From contig DATHBD010000005.1 of NCBI GenBank assembly GCA_035296325.1, positions 20,255 to 84,254 on the forward strand: a stretch of 64,000 nt of DNA, written 5' to 3'. The notes below the pieces were generated by a model. It made no database searches. It was not told the DNA's origin and was given only the letters and a program-made list of their open reading frames with translations. This stretch comes from DATHBD01 sp035296325. Lineage in GTDB: Bacteria; Actinomycetota; Actinomycetes; Mycobacteriales; Micromonosporaceae. Below are positions 24,836 to 34,050 of this stretch, one piece after another (within the stretch, counting starts at the first letter, position 1; each line of letters opens with the position of its first letter). The translations under genes were made by a program, and so were the position numbers.

Positions 24836-26347
24836 GTGACCGCGCCTGCCATACCGGCCCCGCCGCCCCCGAACCCGGGCGTCGGGTCGGCAGCATCGGC
24901 ACCGCCGGCCCGTCCCAGCACCCGTCGCAACGTCGAATTGGGGCTGCTCGCGTTCGCGATGGCGCTGGTCGCCGGGTACGCGGCCGCGATCGAGGTGGGC
25001 GTCGCGGAGGCCGTCACCCCGGACTTCTGGGTTCCGGTGGCGGTGCTCGCGGCCATCTTCACCGGTGCCCACCTGGCGATCCGGTTCTTCGCGCCGTACG
25101 CGGACCCGGTGCTCCTGCCCTCGGTCGCGTTGATCAACGGGCTCGGGGTGGTGTTTCTCCGGCGGCTCGACCTGGGGTCGCCGACGCTCACCACGCCGGC
25201 CGCCCGGGGGGCGTTCTCGCCGTTCGAGGGCTCCGGGTTCCGCCAGCTCGGCTGGACCGCCATCGCGGTGATCTTCGCCGTGGTGGTGCTGGCCGTGGTG
25301 CGCGACCATCGGTCGCTGTCGCGGTACGCGTACACGTTCGGGCTCGCCGGCATCGTGCTGGTTCTGATCCCGGCGGTCCTGCCCGCGCAGTACTCCAGCG
25401 TCAACGGCGCCAAGCTCTGGATCAAGATCGGCGGCTTCTCGGTCCAGCCCGGCGAGTTCGCCAAGGTGCTGCTCCTGGTCTTCTTCGCCTACTACCTGGT
25501 CCGCAAGCGCGAGGTGCTCTCGCTGGCCAGCCGCCGGTTCCTGGGCGTCGACTTCCCACGCGGGCGCGACCTCGGTCCGGTCGTCACCGTGTGGCTGCTG
25601 AGCCTCATGGTCCTGGTGTTCGAGCGCGACCTCGGCACCTCCCTGATGTACTTCGGGCTCTTCGTGGTGACCCTCTACATCGCCACCGAGCGGGTCAGCT
25701 GGCTGATCATCGGCCTGCTGCTGTTCACCGGCGGGGCGTTCGCGGCGTACTCCCTGGGCGGCACCGTCGGCGGTCCGTTCGCGAACTTCCACGGCCGGGT
25801 CAACATCTGGCTCGATCCGTTCGCCGAGCCGACCGACGCGGGCTACCAGCTCGTCCAGTCCCTGCTCGGGCTGGGCACCGGCGGGCTGTTCGGCGCCGGG
25901 CCGGGCCTCGGGCAGCCGCGGATCATTCCGCTGGTGCACAGCGACTTCATCTTCGCCGGCATCGGTGAGGAGATCGGCCTGTTCGGCCTGTGCGCGCTCC
26001 TGGTTCTGTACCTGCTGATCGTGGAGCGGGGCCTGCGCGCCGCGATCGGTGTGCGGGACTCATTCGGCAAACTCTTCGCCGGCGGGCTCGCGTTCACCCT
26101 GGGTTTGCAGGTCTTCGTCATCGTGGGTGGCGTGAGCAAGCTCATCCCGCTGACCGGGCAGACCACGCCGTTCCTGTCCGCCGGCGGGTCCTCGCTGATG
26201 GCGAACTGGATCCTGATCGCGCTGTTGATCCGCGTCTCCGACGCGGCGCGCCGTCCGGCCGGTGGACCTGCGCCCCGGATCGGCGGGGTGTCCGTTCCGG
26301 GCGGGCCGCCGCAGCTACGGGAGATGCCGACGGAGGTGATCCGATGA
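24836..26347 (+). CDS. rodA: RodA/FtsW family peptidoglycan polymerase
   Basis: 503 residues, GTG start with GAGGA five bases upstream. About ten membrane helices. SEDS signatures are KLWIKIGGFSVQPGEFAKV, ERDLGTSLMYFGLF, HSDFIFAGIGEEIG and GQTTPFLSAGGSSLMANW. SEDS proteins polymerise glycan strands from lipid II with a partner class B PBP, here the overlapping pbpA. RodA rather than FtsW is chosen from the operon (fhaA-pknB cluster). Confidence 0.93.
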   Translation: MTAPAIPAPPPPNPGVGSAASAPPARPSTRRNVELGLLAFAMALVAGYAAAIEVGVAEAVTPDFWVPVAVLAAIFTGAHLAIRFFAPYADPVLLPSVALINGLGVVFLRRLDLGSPTLTTPAARGAFSPFEGSGFRQLGWTAIAVIFAVVVLAVVRDHRSLSRYAYTFGLAGIVLVLIPAVLPAQYSSVNGAKLWIKIGGFSVQPGEFAKVLLLVFFAYYLVRKREVLSLASRRFLGVDFPRGRDLGPVVTVWLLSLMVLVFERDLGTSLMYFGLFVVTLYIATERVSWLIIGLLLFTGGAFAAYSLGGTVGGPFANFHGRVNIWLDPFAEPTDAGYQLVQSLLGLGTGGLFGAGPGLGQPRIIPLVHSDFIFAGIGEEIGLFGLCALLVLYLLIVERGLRAAIGVRDSFGKLFAGGLAFTLGLQVFVIVGGVSKLIPLTGQTTPFLSAGGSSLMANWILIALLIRVSDAARRPAGGPAPRIGGVSVPGGPPQLREMPTEVIR

Positions 26348-27843
26348 ACGCGCCACTGCGCCGCACCGGGGTGGTCGTGCTGGTGCTCTTCGCGATGCTC
26401 TTCGTCAACCTGAACTGGGTGCAGGGGTACCGGGCGGACGAGTACCGGACGAGCCGGTACAACGGCCGGGTCCAGGTCGCGGAGTACAACCACCCACGCG
26501 GCAAGATCGCGCTGGCCAACACGGTGGTGGCGGACAGTGCGGAGACCTCCGACACCCTGAAGTACATGCGGACCTACCCCTTCGGTCCGCTCTACGCCCA
26601 CGTCGTCGGGTACCGGCCGGTCAACCTCGAGACCACCGACATCGAGCGGCTGGAGAACGACTTCCTCACCGGCAACGCCACAATCCAGGCCGGGGACCGG
26701 CTGACCGCGATCTTCACCGGCAAGCGGGCGCCCGGCGGGATCGTGCAGCTCACCATCTCGCAGGCCGCCCAGGAGACCGCATACAAGCAGCTGGTGGAGA
26801 ACACCAGGAAGGTGCCGAAGGGCGCGGTCGTCGCGCTGGACCCCGCCACCGGTGCACTGCTGGCGTCGGTCTCGACCCCGAGCTTCGATCCCAACCCCCT
26901 GGTCGTACACAACACGGAGAAGGCGACCGCGGCGTACCGCGCGTTGGAGGCCAACCCCGACAAGCCGCTCGCCGACCGGGCGCTCTCGGAGATCAAGCCG
27001 CCGGGATCCACCTTCAAGGTGATCACCGCGGCCGCCGCGATGGCCGACAACGCACTCACCGCGGACAGCGTCATTCCCGGTGGCAGCTCGTACCAGCCAC
27101 CCGAGTCCGGCTCCTTCACCATGAAGAACGCACCCGGCGTGAACTGCCCCGACCAGCTGACCCTCAAGGAGGCGCTGCGGATCTCGTGCAACACCGCGTT
27201 CGCGCGGCTCGGGGTCGAGGTGATCAAAGCTGACCGGTTGAAGGCGACGGCGAAGGCGTTCGGATTCGAGGAGGCGCCGCTCTTCACCGACGACAACAAG
27301 AACGCCATGGGCACCGCGACCAGCCGCACCGGCACCATGTCGGAGGGCGGGCGGGTCGAGCCGGCGTTCGTGGCGCAGTCCTCGATCGGGCAGAAGGACG
27401 TCGAGATGAGCCCGCTGCAGGGCGCCCTGGTCGCCGCCACGGTCGCCAACGGTGGCCGGCAGATGCGGCCGTTCATGGTGGAGCGACTGCAGAGCGCCGA
27501 CCTGTCCACCGTGAAGGAGACCATCCCCAAGGAGCAGCGACGCCCGCTCGACTCGGGCGTGGCGACCGCGCTGCAGGACATGATGGTCGCCGTCGTGGAG
27601 AGCGGCACCGGGAAAAACGCCAGGGTCAAGGGCCTGCGGGTTGGTGGCAAGACCGGTACCGCGGAGAACGCCGAGGACGCCAAGGACCATGGCTGGTTCA
27701 TCGGCTGGGCGATGCGCGACGGCAAGCCGCTCGTCGCGGTCGCGGTCTACCTGGAGAACGCCGGCAAGGGCGGGAGCGCGGAGGCCTCGCGCATCGGCGG
27801 CGCCGTGATGAAGGCGTACGCCGACGAGAACGGCCGGAAGTGA
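26344..27843 (+). CDS. pbpA: Class B penicillin-binding protein PbpA
   Basis: 499 residues, ATG overlapping the rodA stop (ATGA). The N-terminal anchor helix is at about 8-25 (GVVVLVLFAMLFVNLNWV). Transpeptidase motifs: S222-T-F-K225 in PPGSTFK, S281-C-N283, and K436-T-G-T. It cross-links peptidoglycan with RodA during elongation or septation. It is slightly longer than the Mycobacterium protein but otherwise standard. Confidence 0.95.
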   Translation: MNAPLRRTGVVVLVLFAMLFVNLNWVQGYRADEYRTSRYNGRVQVAEYNHPRGKIALANTVVADSAETSDTLKYMRTYPFGPLYAHVVGYRPVNLETTDIERLENDFLTGNATIQAGDRLTAIFTGKRAPGGIVQLTISQAAQETAYKQLVENTRKVPKGAVVALDPATGALLASVSTPSFDPNPLVVHNTEKATAAYRALEANPDKPLADRALSEIKPPGSTFKVITAAAAMADNALTADSVIPGGSSYQPPESGSFTMKNAPGVNCPDQLTLKEALRISCNTAFARLGVEVIKADRLKATAKAFGFEEAPLFTDDNKNAMGTATSRTGTMSEGGRVEPAFVAQSSIGQKDVEMSPLQGALVAATVANGGRQMRPFMVERLQSADLSTVKETIPKEQRRPLDSGVATALQDMMVAVVESGTGKNARVKGLRVGGKTGTAENAEDAKDHGWFIGWAMRDGKPLVAVAVYLENAGKGGSAEASRIGGAVMKAYADENGRK

Positions 27844-27856
27844 GGGGGTGGCCGCC

Positions 27857-29488
27857 ATGCTGAGCGCTGGCACGATGCTGGGCGGCCGCTACCGGCTCGC
27901 CGAGCGCATCGCCGGCGGCGGGATGGGCGACGTGTGGCGCGGCACCGACGAGGTGCTCGGCCGTACCGTCGCGGTCAAGGTCCTGCTGCCCGCGCTGATG
28001 GAGGAGCCCGGCTTCGTCGAGCGTTTCCGCGGCGAGGCGCGCACGATGGCCACCGTCAATCACCCCGGCGTGGTCGACATCTACGACTACGGCAGCGAGA
28101 GCGGCACCGCGTTCCTGGTGATGGAGTACGTCGAGGGGGAGGCGCTCGCCGAGACGCTCAGCCGGGTCCGCCGGCTCACCCCGGCGCGGACCATGGCGCT
28201 GGTGGCCCAGGCGGCGGAGGCGCTGCACGCCGCGCACGGGAAGGGCATCGTGCACCGCGACGTCAAGCCGGGAAACCTGCTGGTCCGGCCGAACGGCACG
28301 CTCGTGCTCACCGACTTCGGCATCGCCCGCTCCGCGATGGTCGGCCAGCTCACCGCCGTCGGCTCGGTGCTCGGCACCGCCTCGTACATCTCCCCTGAGC
28401 AGGCCTCCGGCCGGACCGCCACGGCGTTGTCCGACGTGTACGCGCTCGGCGTCGTCGCGTACCAGTGCCTCGCCGGACGCCGGCCGTTCGACGGCGACAA
28501 CGCCGTCGACATCGCCATGCGGCACATCAACGAACCCCCCGCGCCCCTGCCGCCCGACACCCCGCCGGCGGTCCGGCAGATCGTGGAGCGGGCGCTCGCC
28601 AAGGACCCGGCGGCGCGCTGGCCGACCGCCGCGGCGTTGGCCCAGGTGGCGCGGCGCGCGTCGAGCCAGCTCGCGGGCGGGCCGGCGGTCGGCCATGCGG
28701 TGGCCAGGCCACCAGGTACCCCCGTCCCGACCCAGCCGGGGGGCCGGCCGACCTCTGGCGCCCCCCGACCCACCTCGGGGGCTCCTCGCCCGCACAGCCC
28801 GGGCGCGCCAGCGGGTGCATCCACCCCCGGCTACGCCAGGGGCAGCGCGGGGGTGCCGGTCGGTGCGTACCGTGCGCCACAGCCACCATCGGCGGGCGGT
28901 GCCGCTCCGGTGCGCCCGGCGGCGCCCGGGCCTGCCCAGCCGGTTCGCCGCCGTGGCGGCCTGACTGCCGCCATCCTGGTCCTCTGCGCGCTGCTCCTGC
29001 TGTTTCTCGGCGGGATGGCGGCGGTACGGGCCGTGTTGTCCGGCGGTGGCGGGGCGGACGCTGGCGACTCGCCGGCATCGAGCCAGCCCGGGCGCAATCC
29101 TGACGCGGTGCCAATCGTGAAGATCCCCTGCGACAAGCTGAAGGGCGGGTCGCTCAGCAACGCCGAGGCGACGCTGGAGCGACTCGGACTTGACCCCGAG
29201 GTGGAAACCGTGGACGCCGGGGGGCAGCGCAACACCGTGATCTCTGTGCCGTGCGAGGCGGCGGAGGGCTCCAAAGTCAATATCTCGGTACGGAGTGGGA
29301 AGGCCCGCGGCGGGGGTAAAGCAGGACCGACCGGCGGTACGAAACCCGGCAGCCCGGCCCCGTCCGGCATCCGGCGCAGTAGCACCGCACCGACCAGCTC
29401 AGCACCAAGTGCGCCGGCCGGCGGTGCGAGCTGCGCCGCCGACACCATCGGCGACCTGGTCGACTGCGTGGCGAGTACCCGGCCGTGA
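27857..29488 (+). CDS. pknA: Ser/Thr protein kinase PknA with PASTA-like extracellular domain
   Basis: 543 residues from the ATG at 27857, which has GAGGGGG about ten bases upstream; a GTG nine bases earlier would have no free ribosome site. Kinase domain about 8-265: GGGMGDVWRG, AVKVL, H133-R-D135-VKPGN, TDFGIARS and the SYISPEQ end of the activation loop. A Pro-rich linker and a membrane helix at about 370-390 follow, then about 65 residues resembling one PASTA domain (LSNAEATLERLGLDPEVETV) with a Cys pair, then a Ser/Thr/Pro tail ending with another Cys pair. Mycobacterial PknA lacks such a domain. Confidence 0.93.
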   Translation: MLSAGTMLGGRYRLAERIAGGGMGDVWRGTDEVLGRTVAVKVLLPALMEEPGFVERFRGEARTMATVNHPGVVDIYDYGSESGTAFLVMEYVEGEALAETLSRVRRLTPARTMALVAQAAEALHAAHGKGIVHRDVKPGNLLVRPNGTLVLTDFGIARSAMVGQLTAVGSVLGTASYISPEQASGRTATALSDVYALGVVAYQCLAGRRPFDGDNAVDIAMRHINEPPAPLPPDTPPAVRQIVERALAKDPAARWPTAAALAQVARRASSQLAGGPAVGHAVARPPGTPVPTQPGGRPTSGAPRPTSGAPRPHSPGAPAGASTPGYARGSAGVPVGAYRAPQPPSAGGAAPVRPAAPGPAQPVRRRGGLTAAILVLCALLLLFLGGMAAVRAVLSGGGGADAGDSPASSQPGRNPDAVPIVKIPCDKLKGGSLSNAEATLERLGLDPEVETVDAGGQRNTVISVPCEAAEGSKVNISVRSGKARGGGKAGPTGGTKPGSPAPSGIRRSSTAPTSSAPSAPAGGASCAADTIGDLVDCVASTRP

Positions 29489-29543
29489 GATCGACGGTGG
29501 AGAGTGGCATGGTGGAAGCAATGACCAAGGGACGGCAGGGGAC

Positions 29544-31277
29544 ATGACCACGGGCGGCCTTCTGGGCGGGCGGTACCAGGTCGGCGAGCTGCTGGGCTAT
29601 GGCGGCATGGCCGAGGTGCACCTGGGCCGCGACCAGCGGCTCGGCCGGGACGTCGCGATCAAGACCTTGCGGGCCGACCTGGCCCGCGACGCCACCTTCC
29701 AGATGCGGTTCCGCCGGGAGGCGCAGAACGCGGCGGCGCTCAACCACCCGGCCATCGTCGCCGTGTACGACACCGGCGAGGAGCACGCGCCCGGCGGCGA
29801 AGAGCTGCCGTACATCGTGATGGAGTTCGTGAACGGCCGGACCCTCAAGGAGGTCCTCGCGGCCGAGGGTCGGCTGATGCCCCGCCGGGCCCTGGAGATC
29901 ACCGCTGACATCTGCGCGGCCATCGAGTTCAGTCACCGGCACGGGATCATCCACCGCGACATCAAGCCCGGCAACGTCATGCTCACCCAGACCGGCCAGG
30001 TCAAGGTCATGGATTTCGGCATCGCGCGGGCCATGGCCGGTGGTGCGAGCACGATGACGCAGACCAGCGCCGTGATCGGCACCGCGCAGTACCTCTCCCC
30101 GGAGCAGGCGCGCGGCGAGGCGGTGGACGCCCGCAGCGACGTCTACGCCACCGGCTGCGTGCTCTACGAACTCCTCTGCGGCCACCCGCCCTTCGTCGGC
30201 GACAACCCGGTGAGTGTGGCGTACCAGCACGTGCGGGAGGACCCGCGCCCGCCGAGCAACAGCAACCCCGACGTCAGTCCGGAGATCGACGCCGTCGTGC
30301 TCAAGGCGCTGGCGAAGAACCCGCTCAACCGGTACCAGAGCGCCGCCGAGATGCGCACGGACGTCCTGCGCGCCGCCGCCGGCCGCCCGGTCTCGGCGCC
30401 GCCGGTGCTGACCGAGGAGCAGATGACGGCCATCATGGCGCCGCAGAGTTCGCGGCCCATCCCGCCGCCGTCGGCGCAGGTGGCCCGCGTGGCGCAGCGC
30501 CAACGCCAGGGCTCGAAGGCGGTGGTGGCCGGTCTGGTGCTGCTCGGCCTGATGGCGGTTGCCGCGGTGGCGGTCGGCCTGTGGGCGGCCCAGACCCGCG
30601 AAGTGCCGGTGCCCAACCTGGTGAACCAGTCCGCGACCGAGGCGGACGCGCTGCTGCGGACGAACAAGCTCGAGGGCAAGCGGGTGGACGAGAACAAGAT
30701 CGGTTGCACCCTGAACGCCGTGATCGGGCAGGACCCCGCCCCCGGAGCCAACATTCCGGAGGGCGGCACCGTCGAGTACACCGTCTGCCTCGGCCCGGAA
30801 AGCACGAATGTGCCGAACCTCGTCGGCCTCTCCAGAGCGGCCGCTCAGACGAACCTGACGAACGCGAATCTGGTCCCGGTGGTGGAGGCGGTCGACAACG
30901 ACAAGCCGCTCGACGAAGTGATCAGGGTGGAGCCCGCGGAGAACACGCCCGTCCCGGAGGGCTCGACCGTGAAGGTGATCGTGTCGAAGGGCAACATGAA
31001 GCCGCTGCCCGACCTGAGGGGCAGGACGCTCGACGAGGCACGCAAGGCCCTCCGCGATGCCGGCTTCACCGCCCAGCCGAAGGTCGGCGAGGCCGCCAAT
31101 GACGATCCGGAGCAGTCCGGCAAGGTGACCTTCCAGAACCCCCAGGCGGCCACGGTGGCCAAGCTCGATGCCGTGGTCACCATCAATATCGCCAAGGTGG
31201 TGGCGGTGTCACCGCCGCCCCCACCGCCGACAACGCCACCGCCAACCGCGACAACCTCCCCCAGCCCTGGCGTCTGA
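29544..31277 (+). CDS. pknB: Ser/Thr protein kinase PknB with three PASTA domains
   Basis: 577 residues from ATG 29544 (GGGGA upstream). Kinase domain about 1-270: GYGGMAEVHLG, AIKTL, H137-R-D139-IKPGN, MDFGIARA, and an activation loop with TMTQT, the PknB autophosphorylation site type. A membrane helix lies at about 325-350. Three extracellular PASTA domains follow (about 353-418, 419-484, 485-550), one fewer than mycobacterial PknB; the first holds two cysteines likely to form a disulfide. It ends in a Pro/Thr tail. It senses muropeptides/lipid II and phosphorylates cell-wall factors. Confidence 0.96.
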   Translation: MTTGGLLGGRYQVGELLGYGGMAEVHLGRDQRLGRDVAIKTLRADLARDATFQMRFRREAQNAAALNHPAIVAVYDTGEEHAPGGEELPYIVMEFVNGRTLKEVLAAEGRLMPRRALEITADICAAIEFSHRHGIIHRDIKPGNVMLTQTGQVKVMDFGIARAMAGGASTMTQTSAVIGTAQYLSPEQARGEAVDARSDVYATGCVLYELLCGHPPFVGDNPVSVAYQHVREDPRPPSNSNPDVSPEIDAVVLKALAKNPLNRYQSAAEMRTDVLRAAAGRPVSAPPVLTEEQMTAIMAPQSSRPIPPPSAQVARVAQRQRQGSKAVVAGLVLLGLMAVAAVAVGLWAAQTREVPVPNLVNQSATEADALLRTNKLEGKRVDENKIGCTLNAVIGQDPAPGANIPEGGTVEYTVCLGPESTNVPNLVGLSRAAAQTNLTNANLVPVVEAVDNDKPLDEVIRVEPAENTPVPEGSTVKVIVSKGNMKPLPDLRGRTLDEARKALRDAGFTAQPKVGEAANDDPEQSGKVTFQNPQAATVAKLDAVVTINIAKVVAVSPPPPPPTTPPPTATTSPSPGV

Positions 31278-31279
31278 GC

Positions 31280-31318
31280 GCTCCCCGGCCGCGTCAGAGG
31301 TGCGGCTCGCCGGGGAGC
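31280..31318 (+). terminator. Terminator after pknB
   Basis: Arms GCTCCCCGGC and GCCGGGGAGC, perfect 10-bp stem with a 19-base loop, three bases after the pknB stop. It closes the fhaA-pknB operon. Confidence 0.7.
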
Positions 31319-31555
31319 ACCGTCGTCTCTCCGTGACATGTGGGAGAAGCACCGAATGGCGGCGTCATTACGTGCGTGGGGCACATACCGTGCGGCCGTT
31401 CCGGCGTGTCGCGCGGGCGTGTCGAGGGCGACGGCTCGATGGGCTTGTCGGCAACCGTACGTCCTCGCCGATCTTTGCCGGCGGCTACGCCCGGACCGGT
31501 CAGCGCCGCCCGCCATGCCCGGCCGCGAATGTGGCGGTCTGCGGCCTTCGAAGCA

Positions 31556-31605
31556 CGATCTTGGAGAACTTGGCACCAATAGTGGTGTCCGAATCTCCAA
31601 GATCG
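31556..31605. repeat. Long hairpin, possible dispersed palindromic element
   Basis: Perfect 12-bp arms CGATCTTGGAGA and TCTCCAAGATCG, with an inner GGCACCA/TGGTGTC stem and an ATAG tip, lying 16 bp past the end of the convergent pabA-like gene. It may act as that gene's terminator on the minus strand; its shape also resembles REP-like elements. The rest of 31319-31555 holds no gene I can support. Confidence 0.55.
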
Positions 31606-31621
31606 GTCGGTCCTGGTGGGG

Positions 31622-32269
31622 TCAGGCGGCGAAGGCGGCGATCCGGCGGGCCTCGACCTCGGCCACCAGTTCGGGCGCGCGCTCCAGCGCCTGAGGCAGC
31701 CCGCACGCCGCGAGCCAGTTCGCCAGCATCAGGTGGCCGCCCTGGGTCAGCACTGATTCGGGGTGGAACTGCACACCCTCGATCGGCAGGGTCCGGTGGC
31801 GCATCGACATCACCACGCCTGAGTCGGTCCGGCCGGTGACCTCGATCTCGGGCGGCAGGGTGGACTCCACCACCGCGAGCGAGTGGTACCGGGTGGCGGT
31901 GAACGGGTCGGGGAGCCCGGCCAGTACCCCGGCGCCGGTGTGCCGCACCGTCGAGGTCTTGCCGTGCAGCAGCTCCGGAGCGCGGGTCACCGTCGCGCCG
32001 AACGCCTCACCGAACGCCTGGTGGCCGAGGCAGACGCCGAACATGGGAATCTCGTCGGCGTACCGGCGGATCAGGTCCAGGCAGATGCCGGCACGGTCGG
32101 GCGTACCCGGGCCTGGGGAGAGCAGGACCCCGGCGGGCCGCAACGCGCTGACGTCACCAACTTCGATCTCGTCGTTGCGCCGCACCACGCACTCCACCCC
32201 GAGCTGGCCGAGGTACTGGACGAGGTTGTAGACAAATGAGTCGTAGTTGTCGATGACGAGGATGCTCAC
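31622..32269 (-). CDS. pabA: Aminodeoxychorismate/anthranilate synthase glutaminase component
   Basis: 215 residues from the GTG at 32269, with AGGTGAG overlapping the preceding stop. Class I glutamine amidotransferase: ILVIDNYDSFVYNLVQYLG, LLSPGPGTP, the nucleophile in GVCLGHQAFGEAFG and the GVQFHPESVLT His/Glu pair. It releases ammonia from glutamine for folate or tryptophan synthesis. No trpE, trpD or pabB is adjacent; the position after pknB is the normal actinobacterial one, where it is usually called pabA or trpG. The choice between the two is open. Confidence 0.88.
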   Translation of the reverse strand: MSILVIDNYDSFVYNLVQYLGQLGVECVVRRNDEIEVGDVSALRPAGVLLSPGPGTPDRAGICLDLIRRYADEIPMFGVCLGHQAFGEAFGATVTRAPELLHGKTSTVRHTGAGVLAGLPDPFTATRYHSLAVVESTLPPEIEVTGRTDSGVVMSMRHRTLPIEGVQFHPESVLTQGGHLMLANWLAACGLPQALERAPELVAEVEARRIAAFAA

Positions 32270-32276
32270 TGGGCAC

Positions 32277-32630
32277 TCACCTGCTCGGCTGGGGCGATCT
32301 GGGCGACGTCGATCTGGGCTGCGGCGACCTGGGCTGCGATGATCTTGCGCGGAGCGAGGCGGCGGTCGCCGAGGCGCCCGGGTTCGATCCGCGTACACCA
32401 GGATCGCTGGCGCCTCCGGGTGCAGGGCCACCGGGGGGCGGTGTCGGCTCCACGGCTCCGGTGGATGTGCCGCTCTGGATGATCTGGCCGTCGGTGTTCG
32501 GCAGCAGCGGCTCCACCATCGCGAACACCTTGAACCACAGCACCGCCACGGCGGCCGCGATCAGGAGCGACGATCCGATGATCTTGCCGGGTAGTCCGAA
32601 CGGCAGGTGCCGCCAGATCCACTCGTACAT
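32277..32630 (-). CDS. Small single-pass membrane protein
   Basis: 117 residues. YEWIWRHLPFGLPGKIIGSS precedes one hydrophobic helix at about 19-40 (SSLLIAAAVAVLWFKVFAM) and the PLLPNTDGQI segment; this N-terminal half looks conserved in type. The C-terminal half is low complexity with Ser-Pro-Arg-Gln repeats (SQPRSPQPRS). It lies between the sortase (4 bp) and pabA (7 bp), so it is cotranscribed with them. Role unknown; possibly a sortase-associated membrane factor. Confidence 0.75.
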   Translation of the reverse strand: MYEWIWRHLPFGLPGKIIGSSLLIAAAVAVLWFKVFAMVEPLLPNTDGQIIQSGTSTGAVEPTPPPGGPAPGGASDPGVRGSNPGASATAASLRARSSQPRSPQPRSTSPRSPQPSR

Positions 32631-32634
32631 CGGG

Positions 32635-34044
32635 TCAGCCGCCCATCTCGGCGGGGCGCCCGGCGGAGTGCGGCTGCGAGCGGGTGAGCTTGCCGTGCAC
32701 GATCAGCCGTTGGTAGTTGTTGTACTTCGGATTGCACGTGGTCAGCGTCAGCATCGCCTCGGTGGGCGCCACGCCGGGCCGGTTCGGCACCGGGGCCACC
32801 ACCTCGACCGCGTTCGGCAGCACGATCGTTGTCTCGGTGGCTGAGTACACGTACCAGGTTTCGCTGGTCTCCACGATCATCGGGTCGCCCGGGCGGATCC
32901 GGTCCAGATCCCAGAAGATCGCCGGCAGCCGGTGCCCGGCCACCGAGAAGTTGCCCGGCTGCCCGGGCATGGCGGTCTCCGGGTAGTGCCCGGGCGCGAG
33001 CTTGATGTCCTTGGGTGCGACTCCCTGGACCACGACCCAGTTCTTCTTCATCCGCGGGATGTAGAGCTTGGCGATCGCCGCGCCGGCAGCCGGGGGTGGC
33101 GGCGGGGGAGCCGGTGCCGCGCTGGTACCGGCGCTGACGGCCGGATCCGGCGGCGCGGGTGCCTGGTCCCAGTCCTGGGCCAGCGACCGGGCGAGATCGT
33201 CCTGGTGCGCGTCGACGACGGCACCCTTGCCCCACACCTCGTACGCGGCGAACAGCAGCACGATCAGGCCGAACGTGATGAGGGTTTCCCCGACAGCGCG
33301 GCTGAACGTGCGGAACATGCTGCCGATGGTAGGCCGGGTGTGGTGGGCGTACACGCTCTTGTAGCCATCTTCGGTGCGAATAGGGCGAAGCGGAATTACC
33401 TGGACGCCCCCGGGCTTCGGCCCGGACCCGCTGTGCGCAGCCTCGTCGCTCGTGCCGCCACTGCCGCCGGCGCCGCCGTGCCGGGGGTCATCCCGGCTGC
33501 TGTGGCGGCGGTCCGGCCCGGTGATGAGCCCGCGGTCCGGCTCGGCGTCCATGCTGAGCGCGTCGTCCGCGGCGGGCACGGCGCGGAGGACGGCCGTTTC
33601 ATCTGCCGCGACCAGGTGCGGGCGGGCCGCGGCGAAGACCTGCGTCTCCTCCGCCGGGCGTGCGGCCTCGACGGCGGGTGGGCCCGCTGTGGCGGGCAGG
33701 GCCGGTACCTGGGTCTCGGCGGACGTTGCCGGCTCGGTGGAGGTCGCCGGGCGACCGAACCAGTCGATCCGCGGCCATGCCGGGTCTGACCGGTGCTGCG
33801 ACGTCTCCGGCGGCGTCGCCCGCGGAGCCGGATGCGGAGGCGACGTGGAGGTGGGCGGAGCGGGGGTGGGCGGAGCGGGGGTGGGCGGAGCGGCGCTGGG
33901 CGGCGCCGGGGTGGGCGGTGGAGCCGGGGGTGTGGCGCGCCCGTTCGACTCGGGTTCCGGGTCGATGTAGCGGGGCAGGTGGGTCGTCGCCACCAGGTCC
34001 TGGTGACTCGCCCGGTATCGCCCGTCGGGATCGCTTTCTGGCAC
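32635..34044 (-). CDS. Class E sortase with long disordered N-terminus
   Basis: 469 residues. The first ~230 are Pro/Ala/Thr-rich and presumably cytoplasmic. A membrane helix at about 263-283 (GETLITFGLIVLLFAAYEVW) precedes the sortase domain: LYIPRMKKNWVVVQGV, SVAGHR with the catalytic His, and TLTTC437NPKYNNYQR446 with the nucleophile and Arg. Class E sortases in high-GC Gram-positives anchor LAXTG-type proteins. No such substrate is visible in the window. The N-terminal extension is unusually long for the family. Confidence 0.9.
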   Translation of the reverse strand: MPESDPDGRYRASHQDLVATTHLPRYIDPEPESNGRATPPAPPPTPAPPSAAPPTPAPPTPAPPTSTSPPHPAPRATPPETSQHRSDPAWPRIDWFGRPATSTEPATSAETQVPALPATAGPPAVEAARPAEETQVFAAARPHLVAADETAVLRAVPAADDALSMDAEPDRGLITGPDRRHSSRDDPRHGGAGGSGGTSDEAAHSGSGPKPGGVQVIPLRPIRTEDGYKSVYAHHTRPTIGSMFRTFSRAVGETLITFGLIVLLFAAYEVWGKGAVVDAHQDDLARSLAQDWDQAPAPPDPAVSAGTSAAPAPPPPPPAAGAAIAKLYIPRMKKNWVVVQGVAPKDIKLAPGHYPETAMPGQPGNFSVAGHRLPAIFWDLDRIRPGDPMIVETSETWYVYSATETTIVLPNAVEVVAPVPNRPGVAPTEAMLTLTTCNPKYNNYQRLIVHGKLTRSQPHSAGRPAEMGG

Positions 34045-34050
34045 GACTGC

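Noticed and set aside
23054..25939. 960-residue minus-strand frame
   Set aside because: Antisense shadow of fhaB, pstP and rodA; the plus-strand genes have full motif sets.
25990..26343. Upstream extension of the pbpA frame
   Set aside because: It lies inside rodA; the ATG at 26344 overlapping the rodA stop begins just before the anchor helix and is the usual start.
32932..33789. Plus-strand frames opposite the sortase gene
   Set aside because: Arg/Gly-rich shadows of the Pro-rich sortase N-terminus, with no ribosome site or domain.
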